Origin: Desmonostoc muscorum FACHB-395
Lineage (GTDB): Bacteria > Cyanobacteriota > Cyanobacteriia > Cyanobacteriales > Nostocaceae
Direction of reading: 5' to 3'
NCBI RefSeq assembly: GCF_014698035.1
Contig: NZ_JACJSF010000050.1
Location: forward strand, 1-56,364
Length of the DNA: 56,364 nucleotides
Shown here: piece by piece, positions 24,247 to 33,024 of the stretch
Position numbering within the stretch: the stretch's first letter is position 1
Layout of the letters: every line of letters begins with the position of its first letter
Notes under the pieces: model-generated
Seen by the model: only the letters and a program-made list of their open reading frames with translations
Told to the model about the DNA's origin: nothing
Database searches by the model: none
Made by a program: the position numbers and the translations under genes

Positions 24247-25242
24247 ATGCCAACATCTACACTTGACGATAAAGACGCAGCAGCAATCCAAGCCGCTAAA
24301 GTTGGGGTTGCTATATGCGATCGCACCGCCTGGGGACGTATCAAAGTAGCTGGCGACGATCGCCTTACTTTCTTACACAACCAAAGTACTAACAATTTCC
24401 AAATACTCAAGCCAGGACAAGGTTGTGATACGGTTTTCGTTACTTCTACAGCTAGAACAATTGATTTAGCAACCGCCTATGTTAGAGAAGATGCGGTAAT
24501 CCTGCTAGTTTCACCCAACCGCCGCCAATATCTCATGGAATGGCTGGATAAATATATTTTCTATGCCGACAAGGTGGAATTATCTGATATCACAGAATAC
24601 ACCAACACCTTCAGCCTCATTGGCCCAGGAAGCGACGCTGTTTTAGAAAAATTGGGTATTGGCGAACTCATCGGGCAACCTTACGGTAATCACCAAGTAT
24701 ACACGATCGCTCCGGCTGAGGGAGTGCGGATTGCTGTGGGTAGTGGGTTAGCGGCTCCCGGATACACCTTCACTTTTCCTTATACTGACAAAGTAACGGT
24801 ATGGAACAAATTGTTAGAAGCTGGGGCGGTAGAGATGAGCGATCGCGCTTGGGATGCTTTGCGAATCTTACAAGGCCGCCCCGCCCCAGATTCCGAACTC
24901 ACAGATGATTACAATCCTCTGGAAGTTGGTTTGTGGCAGACAATTTCTTTTACTAAAGGTTGCTATATTGGGCAAGAAACCATTGCTCGGTTAAATACAT
25001 ATAAAGGTGTAAAACAACACCTTTTGGGTATCCGCCTCAATGCCCCTGCGTCAGTAGGAAGTGCGATCGCAGTGGGAGACGAAAAGGTTGGTAAACTTAC
25101 CAGTTACACAGAAACGGCTGATGGTTATTTTGGACTAGGTTACATTCGCACCAAAGCTGGTGGCGTAGGCTTAAAAGTCAAAGTAGGAGAAACTGAGGGT
25201 GAAGTCATAGAAATCCCCTTTGTTTCTCACGAGTACCCGTAA
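24247..25242 (+). CDS. ygfZ: YgfZ/GcvT-like folate-binding protein
   Basis: 331 residues. The GcvT-like fold starts DRTAWGRIKVAGDDRLTFLHNQSTN, and the diagnostic YgfZ signature KGCYIGQETIARL is present, with the conserved cysteine that distinguishes YgfZ from the glycine-cleavage T protein. YgfZ (IBA57-like) proteins use tetrahydrofolate to help maintain certain iron-sulfur enzymes. Start ATG 24247. No glycine-cleavage genes are nearby; a 2Fe-2S protein gene lies 1.2 kb away. Confidence 0.85.
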   Translation: MPTSTLDDKDAAAIQAAKVGVAICDRTAWGRIKVAGDDRLTFLHNQSTNNFQILKPGQGCDTVFVTSTARTIDLATAYVREDAVILLVSPNRRQYLMEWLDKYIFYADKVELSDITEYTNTFSLIGPGSDAVLEKLGIGELIGQPYGNHQVYTIAPAEGVRIAVGSGLAAPGYTFTFPYTDKVTVWNKLLEAGAVEMSDRAWDALRILQGRPAPDSELTDDYNPLEVGLWQTISFTKGCYIGQETIARLNTYKGVKQHLLGIRLNAPASVGSAIAVGDEKVGKLTSYTETADGYFGLGYIRTKAGGVGLKVKVGETEGEVIEIPFVSHEYP

Positions 25243-25247
25243 GTAAT

Positions 25248-26207
25248 TCAAGTCAAAATATCTTCTTCTTTATTCCTAGTGCCGTAACAAAATTCATCTA
25301 CCCAAGAAGCTAAACTACGGGCATTAGTGGTTGGTAAATTCACTTTGCTTTTAACATCTTGTGGTTGAATATTCGCTTGCTTGCCGTTACTTTTAACCTC
25401 AGTAGTAATTGCTAGCGATCGCACTGGTTTACCATTACTGTTAATCTCAGTGGTAATTGCCAGCAATGCCCCTACAGGGATGCGGATAGATGGCGCGTTG
25501 CTTTTAACCTCGGTAGCTAATGCCACAGATGGCATAGTTTTGGCTTTGCTGTTGACTTCAGCAGTCATTGTTAGTGATGTTCCTGAAGGAAAACGTTCAA
25601 GGGGCGATGTCTGACGAGAAGCCGCAAAGTCGCTACGTACTGATTGATATTCGTTCAAGAAACCTGATGATGGCGTTTTCACCGGAGTATCTGGAGCAAT
25701 TTTAGTAGTAGATGCAACTACTAACTCAGGTTTAGGGGTGCGATCTACCTCTGTGGTAGCCGTAAATAATGGCGCAAGGCGATCGGCGCGTGACAAGTTG
25801 GAGTCTAGAGTCTTGGCAAGAGAACTAGGCACAATTTTGCTAGCAGTTACAATCGATGATAGATGTTTATCCTCAGAATGCTTCTCATCTGGCGACTCGA
25901 TTTCAACTTGGCTTATAGCTATAGAATGCTCTGATTTTATTAAACGTAACTCTTCATCAGGATTAAAGTTAAGACCTAAAGCGGCAACTATTTTATCTGG
26001 ATCGTTATTCAGATCCAGCATAAAAGCAAGTATTTCATCAAACTGGGGTTCTAAAACAGACAGTGTTGCCAAAATAAAACCGGACAAAGGACGGCGCAGA
26101 CCATCGTAAGTCCCCCAAATTCGCATTTTGACTAGCCAAGAAATATTTTGCTCGTAGTAAACAAGCCAGTTTTGTTTTAAGGATTGACGCAGCTGTTGGA
26201 TATTCAT
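25248..26207 (-). CDS. DUF5331 protein with degenerate TTEV repeats
   Basis: 319 residues from the ATG at 26207 (MNIQQLRQSLKQNWLVYYEQ). A longer frame to 26354 would begin inside the repeat element at 26250-26403 and is rejected. N-terminal DUF5331-like domain (1-100, YEQNISWLVKMRIWGTYDGLRRP, typical of cyanobacteria), an acidic linker, then about five or six degenerate repeats around TTEVNSxxK (TAEVNSKAK, ATEVKSNAP, TTEINSNGK, TTEVKSNGK) and a conserved tail RSLASWVDEFCYG. Function unknown. Its end lies 5 bp from the convergent ygfZ-like gene. Confidence 0.8.
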   Translation of the reverse strand: MNIQQLRQSLKQNWLVYYEQNISWLVKMRIWGTYDGLRRPLSGFILATLSVLEPQFDEILAFMLDLNNDPDKIVAALGLNFNPDEELRLIKSEHSIAISQVEIESPDEKHSEDKHLSSIVTASKIVPSSLAKTLDSNLSRADRLAPLFTATTEVDRTPKPELVVASTTKIAPDTPVKTPSSGFLNEYQSVRSDFAASRQTSPLERFPSGTSLTMTAEVNSKAKTMPSVALATEVKSNAPSIRIPVGALLAITTEINSNGKPVRSLAITTEVKSNGKQANIQPQDVKSKVNLPTTNARSLASWVDEFCYGTRNKEEDILT

Positions 26208-26249
26208 TGGATGCCTCGCTTCAGTCAACAAGATTACAGACCCTGATAT

Positions 26250-26403
26250 GAATGGCACGCTTGAAAAGCTGAAACCTCCTTGCTGGAAGGGTGTGGGAGG
26301 TGTGGGAGGATGGGGAAGAAGTCTTACCCCCCACACTTCCCCCACTCCCCACACTCAAAAAGCAAGTTATATCAGGGCTTTGCGATTAACAAGCGTGCCA
26401 TTC
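26250..26403. mobile_element. MITE-like element, 'GAATGGCACGCTTG' family copy 2
   Basis: 154 bp with the same perfect 14-bp inverted ends as the copy at 10110-10300, in opposite orientation. It is flanked by a perfect 11-bp direct repeat GACCCTGATAT at 26239-26249 and 26404-26414, strong evidence of transposition. Its interior contains the GC-rich core (TAAGACTTCTTCCCCATCC on the reverse strand) also present in the unrelated elements at 51565 and 53337. Confidence 0.85.
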
Positions 26404-26421
26404 GACCCTGATATTGAAAAT

Positions 26422-26754
26422 TTAGCTTTCTTTCTGGGGATGAAACCGATAATAGAGCATCTGTTTGACTCTTTGACCACCTAGCAAATGATTTTCTATC
26501 AGTAGAGATACTTCATCGGGTCGAACACCGCTATACCAGACCATATCGGGTAATACCAGCACCATTGGCCCATTGCCACATTGCCCCAAACAGCTGCTAG
26601 CCGTTACTGTTACATCAGGAATCGGCAAAGCTGTAAAAGCTGCAAAAACCTTGGCTGCACCTTGCTTTTTGCAGGTACGATTTTGGCAAACCCGCACACA
26701 TTTAGAAGAAGAGGGTTGGTCTATTGTCGAGAAGTTTGATGGTTGAGTTGTCAT
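26422..26754 (-). CDS. thioredoxin-like [2Fe-2S] ferredoxin domain protein
   Basis: 110 residues from the ATG at 26754 (MTTQPSNFSTID); the longer frame to 26775 is built from TGTCATT repeat DNA. Cysteine motif VCQNRTCKKQGA ... SCLGQCGNGPMV (four cysteines) followed by YSGVRPDEV is that of NuoE-like/thioredoxin-like 2Fe-2S proteins. It likely acts as a small electron carrier or (2Fe-2S) accessory; partner unknown. Confidence 0.85.
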   Translation of the reverse strand: MTTQPSNFSTIDQPSSSKCVRVCQNRTCKKQGAAKVFAAFTALPIPDVTVTASSCLGQCGNGPMVLVLPDMVWYSGVRPDEVSLLIENHLLGGQRVKQMLYYRFHPQKES

Positions 26755-26862
26755 TTGTCCTTTGTCCTTTGTCATTTGTCATTCGTCAGTTGTCCTTTGT
26801 CAGTTGCCCTTTGCTAATGACTAATGACCAATGACTAATGACCAATGACTAATGACTAATCT
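26755..26862. repeat. long heptamer tandem repeat (TAATGAC/CAATGAC)
   Basis: TGTCATT/TGTCCTT units followed by about seven TAATGAC/CAATGAC units fill the space between the 2Fe-2S protein and the cysteine synthase. It runs into the last codons region of the latter. Confidence 0.85.
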
Positions 26863-27830
26863 ATAGAAAGTCCTTTGGAGGCTAGCCATTCAGGGTTGAA
26901 TATCCGCGACTGATACCGGGAACCACTATCACACAAGATGGTGACAATGGTATGTCCTGGCCCCAACTGCTTTGCTAGGGCGACAGCTGCGCCAACATTA
27001 ATACCTGTTGAGCCGCCCATTAACAGCCCATCTTTCCTTAGCAGTTGGTAAACTACCCGTAAAGCTTCTTTGTCATCGATTTGGATGGCATCATCAGCAG
27101 GTGCGCCTTCCATATTGGCTGTGACACGACCATTTCCGATGCCTTCGGTGATGGAATTTCCTTCTATATTGATTTCGCCGGTTTTGACATAGCTATAAAG
27201 TGCGCTACCCAGTGGATCGGCAACAACGCATTTAACTGCTGGATTTTGTTCTTTTAAGTACAACGCCACACCAGCATAAGTACCACCAGTACCAGTTGAA
27301 GCTGTCCATGCATCTATTTTACCATCTGTCTGTTTCCAAATTTCCGGCCCTGTGGTTTCGTAGTGGGCATGGCGATTGGCTAGGTTATCAAACTGATTCG
27401 CCCAAATAGCATTTTCCAACTCAGCAGCGACTCTTCCAGATAGCTTGACGTAGTTATTTGGGTCTTTGTAAGGTACAGCAGGAACGCGACGGACTTCTGC
27501 GCCTAATGCGATCAGTGCGTCTATTTTTTCTTGTGATTGGGTATCGGGAATAATAATTAGGCATTTGTAGCCTTTGGCGTTGCAAATATGCGCCAGTCCA
27601 ATGCCAGTATTACCAGCAGTTCCTTCTACAACAGTACCACCGGGTTTGAGTAAACCTTTCTTTTCCGCATCTTCAATGATGTAAAGTGCGGCGCGGTCTT
27701 TGACGGAACCGCCAGGATTGAGAAATTCAGCTTTTGCGAGGATTTCACACCCTGTTTCTTCACTGAAGCTGTTTAAGCGAATCAGGGGTGTGTTGCCAAC
27801 AGCGCCGACGAAGCCATTTTTAATATCCAT
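26856..27830 (-). CDS. cysK: cysteine synthase (O-acetylserine sulfhydrylase type)
   Basis: 324 residues. Fold-type II PLP enzyme: PLP lysine K44 in NPGGSVKDRAA, phosphate-adjacent GTAGNTGIGLA (71-80; most CysK have TSGNTG), STGTGGTYAGVA for phosphate binding, and GGSTGINVGAA near the end. It makes cysteine from O-acetylserine and sulfide. The TAGNTG variant is common in a cyanobacterial/CBS-like subgroup, so a related activity is possible. The adjacent gap 27831-28016 holds two copies of GCGATCGCATTTCCCC. Confidence 0.8.
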   Translation of the reverse strand: MDIKNGFVGAVGNTPLIRLNSFSEETGCEILAKAEFLNPGGSVKDRAALYIIEDAEKKGLLKPGGTVVEGTAGNTGIGLAHICNAKGYKCLIIIPDTQSQEKIDALIALGAEVRRVPAVPYKDPNNYVKLSGRVAAELENAIWANQFDNLANRHAHYETTGPEIWKQTDGKIDAWTASTGTGGTYAGVALYLKEQNPAVKCVVADPLGSALYSYVKTGEINIEGNSITEGIGNGRVTANMEGAPADDAIQIDDKEALRVVYQLLRKDGLLMGGSTGINVGAAVALAKQLGPGHTIVTILCDSGSRYQSRIFNPEWLASKGLSID

Positions 27831-28016
27831 TTTGACTATACCTGTGTGAGTATCTATAAAAATTTTGGCTTATAGCGATCGCATTTCCCCACTCGGCAAT
27901 CCAATAATAATCATAGTTACCTAAGCGATCGCATCTAGCAGTGTGATATTGAGGGATTGCATAAGCTGGTTATATTGTCGCCAATTAATTTAAGATTAAC
28001 GCGATCGCATTTCCCC

Positions 28017-31000
28017 TTATCCCTCCACCTCAAATTGACTACGGTCAAACAACCACCCATCGCCGACTATTTCCTCTAGGCGTTGATTGAGTCGGGGGAG
28101 GAAATATTCTGGATCATTTAGCTGTTGCTGGACATACCAAAGAGTATAATCTTGCTTTATATCAATTCCTTCGTTGATTGCTGCTTCCAGTAGCATCTTG
28201 ATACTTATGATTTGAAATTCTTGTAATTTGGGATAACTTTCGTCCTGGACAAGACATAGATAAAACGCAGTTGTTCCGAGCAAAGCTTTTAATTCGTCAC
28301 ATTTAGGTACTCTTGTATATAAATCAAAAATTAGACCAATACTATCTGCTAATGGATATTGAATTAGCAGAGAAAGCCATATTGCTTGAGCCAGATAGAC
28401 CAAACCATAGCTTCCATCAGCAAGCCCTATATAGCGGAGAACTGTAGCCATCTGCCCATAAGCTTTAACCTGTGCAAATAATTCAATTGCTTGCAGATTT
28501 AACTCTATTTGTCTAGGTATATCTCCAGTTTTACCAGCAACACAACCTATATTCGCCAGATTCTCAGCTTGACCTAAAATATTGCCAATGTTCTTATTTA
28601 TGTTTAAAGATTTATCCAACAAAGATAGCCCTTGCTCAATATTTCCTTGATTGACAATTGCATTTGCCATATTGTTGAGTATGGTGGCTTTATCTTTAAA
28701 TTCCCCAATATGTTCTATAATCTTTAAAGATTCCTGCCAGAAAGAAAGCGCTTGTTCTATGTTTCCTTGACGAGCTATTACTTCTGCCATGTTATTAAGA
28801 GTAGCGCCTTTGCCAAGGACATTCCCAATGCGCTCATCTATTTCCAAGGATTCCTGCCAATAAGAAACTGCTGTTTTGGTGTCTCCCTGTTGAGCAATTA
28901 ACCATGCCATGTTGCTTAGGATTATAGATTTTTCTTTCAAGTCATCCGCAGGGCAAAGGTCTAAAGCTTGCTGATAACTAGTAAGAGAATCTTCCATTAA
29001 ACCTAAGCTGTATTTAGCACGGGCTATATTTCCCAATATACGGTAGTCCCGAACAACTGCTAAGATTTGCTGGCATAGTTCTAGAGCTTCTAAAAAGCGA
29101 GAATTGTTCGCCCAATCAACAGCGACAATATCACCAACACTGATTGCAATCTCCCATTCTTGCCCCAGCAGTCCTAATCGTATAATCTCAATTGCTTCCT
29201 CATCCGCGCAGAACTTATTTGTCTCTTGGCACCAAACTTGATAGACTTCCTTTACCGCTTCCTGTCGGGTTGCTTGCCACTCCTCCTCACTCAATACAGG
29301 TTCCAGCAAAGGTTCTAAAATTGTCGTCACCCGGTAATTAGCTGGCTGGTTGGGGTGAGTGGTAGTAGACTCAACTAAGCTGAGGCTGGTTAGCTTTTGC
29401 AGAAAAGAGGTAAAGGGGGAAATGGCATTGATAATTTCAACAGTAACGGGCAAGTGAAACACACTCAACCGTGCAAGAAATTTTTGTTCTTCTGGTTCCA
29501 AGATATCCAACAGGGTTTGCGCCAATATATTTTCGCGGAATTTTTGCTCAGTCGCCTCCAGCCGATTTAGTAATTCATCCGCCGCCAATCCCGACTGCTG
29601 AATCACCTCCAACAGCCACTTCAACAAGCGGGGATTACCATCGGCAATCTTAATAATCCGCCGAGTTCTTAACTGTTGCCTAACTTCCTTATCTAAAGGA
29701 AAGCAGATTTTATCAATATCACTGCTGCTCATCCCTGCCAAAGATTCCAAATGCAGGCGATGAGGTGGCAAAGTGTCTTCTTTCAAATAGCGACAGGTGA
29801 CAATCAGCCGACTTTCTGCCCCGTTTTCCTCCAATGCCGCACAAATCGCCTCTAAAATTTCGTAAGCGTCTGCCGTCATCCGCAGTGAGCTATCCTCAAT
29901 ATTAGCCGTGGAGATATTTTGCTCAAAGTCATCCAGCACCAACAGCAGGGGTTGACTATGTTCGTTTTCAATTGCTTCAAAAAAGTTTTGCAACCGTCCT
30001 TTAAGAGATACCTTTGGTTCATTCAAAAGTGCGGGCACATCTGCAAACCGCTCATATTTATTAGAAAGCTTATTCAGCAAAGCCAACTCATCCAGAGGGC
30101 CAATCAACACGACTCGCGCAAAATTAGGACGCTGCACCTGCACCCGCGTACATAACCGCGCCGCCAAGCTACTTTTACCCAGTCCTCCCATCCCGGCAAT
30201 AAACACGCCGATTTGATCGCTGTTTTCCCGCAAAGCCTTGAGACACCGTTGCAAAGGTCGTCTGCGTCCGACAAACTCAAACTGACTGGCAACTTTAACT
30301 TGATTATTCTCATCCAGAAATTCTTGCTCTGGCGCTGTGAACTTCAGCTTTTCACGATTTTTTGTTCTCAGCGCTGTCACCAGTTGGTTAATGGGGCGCG
30401 TATCCCGATACATCCGCAACAGATGCCAGTCGGTGCATTCTTTCTCAATCATCTCTTGCTGCGCCGCTTTGACTGCTTCTTCAACAGTTGCCCCCGTCGC
30501 CAAAGCTTGATAAAGTGCCTGTGCCGCTACAATACCCGTGCGGTCATACACCGGACGCGCCCAGCCTAAAACTATACCTGCCCCCGCCTTCACCAATGCT
30601 TGCGCCATCGAGGGTACTGTCCCCTTGTTAGGAACCTGTCCCGTATGACAACCAGAGAGAAAAGTTACACGCGGCCAGCGTCCCCGAAAGGCTTTAGCTA
30701 AGTCATTAACAGTAGTAAGTTGAACATTCCCCACCTCATCTTCGGTGATAAAGCAAGGCGTATTATCTGGCAGTGTTGAACCTTTTGGCAGCAAAAAGCT
30801 GTAATTTTGGGTATAAATTACCCCATGTCCTGTGAGGTGAAAGACATCAAAATAGTCTTCTGGATAGGATTGCACCAAATTAGTTAACTCTGCAACCGAG
30901 CCGCTTTCCTCGACAATCAACGCCAAGGGTTGATCCTTAGTTGCTTGCAAAATGTTCGCTTCTTCCCGCTCAAAATCTAGAATTGGTTTTATCCCTTCGG

Positions 31001-31478
31001 GAGAAGTCGCCATGAACAGCAACCGCAACGGGCGATTTTGCACGCCAATTACTTGAGTTTGACGCTGCTGCACAGAACGCACTGGTAAGACGGAAAGATT
31101 CTGGCGTTCTATTAAAAAGCCTGCACCATCATGCAGCAATTCCCAAGGCAGATGTGCCAATCCCAACGCCACCCGTTCTGTTTCCGGGTTCAACCCCTGC
31201 GCTTCGCTGGTTTTAATCAAATCTAGAAGAATTGTTTGCTCATCTGCCTCATCCAGCGCCCTTCTCAGCCATCCCTCTTTACCATCCAGCCATTGATAAA
31301 GTTGCCGTCCTAACTGGGTGAGATAAGGTAGATGATCTCTTTGTTGAGGATAGTAATTTTGCTCACATGAATCAATTAGCGCTACCAACTCTGCTTTATC
31401 CAGGCGACGTGAGCCATAATTACAGCGCAGTTCAAAAGTTTGCTGTTGACTGAGGGCAAAGGTGAAGTTTAGGGGCAT
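28017..31478 (-). CDS. CHAT protease-NTPase-TPR protein (NLR-like)
   Basis: 1153 residues. Domains: an N-terminal region (1-140), a CHAT caspase-like domain (about 150-360) with catalytic H218 in HLTGHG and C277 in FLSGCHTG, a STAND/NB-ARC-like NTPase with Walker A GMGGLGKSS (429-437) and Walker B LLLVLDD (511-517), a winged-helix-like region, then at least five TPRs (about 800-1040; repeated LNNMAEVIARQGNIEQALSF) and a C-terminal helical region. In cyanobacteria such proteins are seen as programmed-death, signalling or phage-defence candidates: TPRs sense, the NTPase oligomerises, CHAT cleaves. No obvious substrate gene (e.g. gasdermin) adjoins it. Whether this copy defends is inference. Confidence 0.88.
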   Translation of the reverse strand: MPLNFTFALSQQQTFELRCNYGSRRLDKAELVALIDSCEQNYYPQQRDHLPYLTQLGRQLYQWLDGKEGWLRRALDEADEQTILLDLIKTSEAQGLNPETERVALGLAHLPWELLHDGAGFLIERQNLSVLPVRSVQQRQTQVIGVQNRPLRLLFMATSPEGIKPILDFEREEANILQATKDQPLALIVEESGSVAELTNLVQSYPEDYFDVFHLTGHGVIYTQNYSFLLPKGSTLPDNTPCFITEDEVGNVQLTTVNDLAKAFRGRWPRVTFLSGCHTGQVPNKGTVPSMAQALVKAGAGIVLGWARPVYDRTGIVAAQALYQALATGATVEEAVKAAQQEMIEKECTDWHLLRMYRDTRPINQLVTALRTKNREKLKFTAPEQEFLDENNQVKVASQFEFVGRRRPLQRCLKALRENSDQIGVFIAGMGGLGKSSLAARLCTRVQVQRPNFARVVLIGPLDELALLNKLSNKYERFADVPALLNEPKVSLKGRLQNFFEAIENEHSQPLLLVLDDFEQNISTANIEDSSLRMTADAYEILEAICAALEENGAESRLIVTCRYLKEDTLPPHRLHLESLAGMSSSDIDKICFPLDKEVRQQLRTRRIIKIADGNPRLLKWLLEVIQQSGLAADELLNRLEATEQKFRENILAQTLLDILEPEEQKFLARLSVFHLPVTVEIINAISPFTSFLQKLTSLSLVESTTTHPNQPANYRVTTILEPLLEPVLSEEEWQATRQEAVKEVYQVWCQETNKFCADEEAIEIIRLGLLGQEWEIAISVGDIVAVDWANNSRFLEALELCQQILAVVRDYRILGNIARAKYSLGLMEDSLTSYQQALDLCPADDLKEKSIILSNMAWLIAQQGDTKTAVSYWQESLEIDERIGNVLGKGATLNNMAEVIARQGNIEQALSFWQESLKIIEHIGEFKDKATILNNMANAIVNQGNIEQGLSLLDKSLNINKNIGNILGQAENLANIGCVAGKTGDIPRQIELNLQAIELFAQVKAYGQMATVLRYIGLADGSYGLVYLAQAIWLSLLIQYPLADSIGLIFDLYTRVPKCDELKALLGTTAFYLCLVQDESYPKLQEFQIISIKMLLEAAINEGIDIKQDYTLWYVQQQLNDPEYFLPRLNQRLEEIVGDGWLFDRSQFEVEG

Positions 31479-31615
31479 GGCTGACAGCAGGAGTTTACAG
31501 AGTAAGCTTCACCGTATTATCACCTTTTTCCCGAAATTATCGCAGATAAGCTGGTAGTAGTCGCGTGACTGGCGAAGATACTGCATTGATGCGATCGCAG
31601 TTCAACTATAAAATC

Positions 31616-31642
31616 AGGACAGATGGGGACAAATCTGTCCTG
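31616..31642. other. perfect hairpin AGGACAGAT/ATCTGTCCT
   Basis: 9-bp perfect inverted repeat with an 8-nt loop, between the CHAT gene's start and the tandem repeat. Could be a terminator or a protein-binding site. Confidence 0.4.
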
Positions 31643-31680
31643 TTGTTAAGGCTGTGGCTGTATTGATTTTTATATTCGTT

Positions 31681-31848
31681 CAGAACACAAGTTCATTCAG
31701 CCAGAACACAAGTTTATTCAGCCAGAACACAAGTCCATTCTGTCAGAACACAAGTCTATTCTGTCAGAATACAAGTTTATTCTGTCAGAAAACAAGTCCA
31801 TTCTGTCAGAACACAAGTCCATTCTGTCAGAACACAAGTCTATTCTCA
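31681..31848. repeat. 8 x 21-bp tandem repeat with internal palindrome
   Basis: Eight contiguous 21-bp units beginning CAGAACACAAGT. The later units carry CAGAACACAAGTCCATTCTGT, so unit junctions give the palindrome TTCTGTCAGAA. One frame (GTG 31654 to TAA 31881, plus strand) is open through all units and would encode a repeated heptapeptide QNTSxFx. There are no spacers, so this is not a CRISPR array. Whether the frame is translated is unknown. Confidence 0.8.
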
Positions 31849-31996
31849 ACGATTTCTTGTCTAGTATCGTGCAATTACTGAGCTAGCAATCCAATCTTAT
31901 TTAAAAAAACACCTCTTTTTGCAAGCTTTACTGAACCGCTACATTGTCCCATTGAGACACTCTAGAAAGATAAAGTTTAGTAAAAAGCATAGATTG

Positions 31997-32389
31997 ATGC
32001 CACGCAAACAAAGAAGCTCTTCCGTGCTAGAAAAAACCGAAAAGCGAGTAATCGGATTTAAATCGATTGATTCCAGCCTTGACTTTGGTGATTCTATCAG
32101 TTTAAACAATTTAATCCAGTTAACCGGACAACTCCGCAGCCAGATCGACCAGTATAATATGATGCTAACTGCCCTTGATTCGGCAAAGGCAAAAATAGAA
32201 ACCCTTGAAAAGAGCATTTGCGAAACCTCAGAACGCTTAGTTAGTGGTGTGGTGTCGAAGTATGGCAAAGATAGCCGGGAATACGAAATGACAGGCGGGG
32301 TACGCAAGAGCGATCGCATTCGTAAAGCCACCATCACCCGGTTAAAATCGACCGCAGACTTAAAAGCAACTTCTAAACAGACGGCATAA
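31997..32389 (+). CDS. hypothetical coiled-coil protein
   Basis: 130 residues from ATG 31997 (MPRKQRSSSVLEKTEKRVIG); an in-frame TTG at 31919 extends into unconvincing sequence. Basic N-terminus, helical heptad-like middle (IQLTGQLRSQIDQYNMMLTALDSAKAKIETLEKSI), then a basic C-terminus with a KYGKDSREYEMTGGVRKSDR segment. I know no named family. It is followed by a strong palindrome at 32391. Confidence 0.7.
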   Translation: MPRKQRSSSVLEKTEKRVIGFKSIDSSLDFGDSISLNNLIQLTGQLRSQIDQYNMMLTALDSAKAKIETLEKSICETSERLVSGVVSKYGKDSREYEMTGGVRKSDRIRKATITRLKSTADLKATSKQTA

Positions 32390-32390
32390 C

Positions 32391-32425
32391 CATGTATAGA
32401 CGTAGCAATGCTACGTCTATACATG
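32391..32425 (+). terminator. 16-bp perfect palindromic hairpin
   Basis: CATGTATAGACGTAGC, loop AAT, GCTACGTCTATACATG starts right after the stop codon of the preceding gene. The next 250 bp hold no gene. No T-run follows, so it may be a dispersed palindromic repeat serving as terminator. Confidence 0.6.
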
Positions 32426-32681
32426 GGTTCTGGGTAACGCATATTTAATTTCTGGAGATGTCTAATACGATCATGCGATCGCACCTTAGTAGTTAGGCAC
32501 TTCGCCTTGATTCTGGAAAGTAGGTGCATTTTGTGGTAGCTAACTCTATAAATTTAATAGGTGATGAAAATTTAAATAGTAATTTTACTGGGGTTTTTCA
32601 ATATTTACGCAAGTTATGATACAGCATAATTGATGAGTAAATGCTGACATTTTTTCATTGTCTTAGACGGGATGAACACCG

Positions 32682-33008
32682 ATGACATCTGAGAGCGATC
32701 GCCAAAAAGAACTTGAACACCGGGAACGCTTATTACGGGAACGAGAAGTTGAATTGCGACTCCGGGAAATGGAAACCAACCTCCATGTTAACGATGCGGC
32801 TTTTCATCAAACTGTGAAGCATCAGCCAGAAAATTCCCAGAAACCTTGGATGAAAAAAGTGATTCTGGGTGGAAAGCTTTTTGCTCTCGGTGTAGTAGCA
32901 CTAGTTGCAGTAAGAATAGCCTCAGTGTTAGCTGGGTTTATTATTGTTGGGGCGCTGGGATGGATGTCTTACAAATTATTTTTGGAATCTAAAAAAACCA
33001 GTCTTTAA
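32682..33008 (+). CDS. small membrane protein in dynamin operon
   Basis: 108 residues. A highly charged N-terminal helix (RQKELEHRERLLREREVELRLREMETN) is followed by a linker and a hydrophobic region of one long or two short helices (about 63-98). Ends 16 bp before the dynamin-like gene, so probably co-transcribed. No known family, but the charged coil plus membrane anchor suggests an adaptor to the membrane. Confidence 0.75.
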   Translation: MTSESDRQKELEHRERLLREREVELRLREMETNLHVNDAAFHQTVKHQPENSQKPWMKKVILGGKLFALGVVALVAVRIASVLAGFIIVGALGWMSYKLFLESKKTSL

Positions 33009-33024
33009 TAAAGGTGTAATTTTT

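Noticed and set aside
26208..26354. N-terminal extension of the DUF5331 gene
   Set aside because: It starts in the mobile element at 26250; the conserved protein starts at MNIQQLRQ.
27831..28016. Gene between cysteine synthase and CHAT protein
   Set aside because: Only HIP1 repeats and two GCGATCGCATTTCCCC copies; no open frame of use.
29471..30569. Plus-strand open frames inside the CHAT-NTPase-TPR gene
   Set aside because: They are antisense shadows of a gene with clear domains.
31654..31881. CRISPR array
   Set aside because: Units are contiguous 21-mers with no spacers and no cas genes nearby; recorded as tandem repeat.
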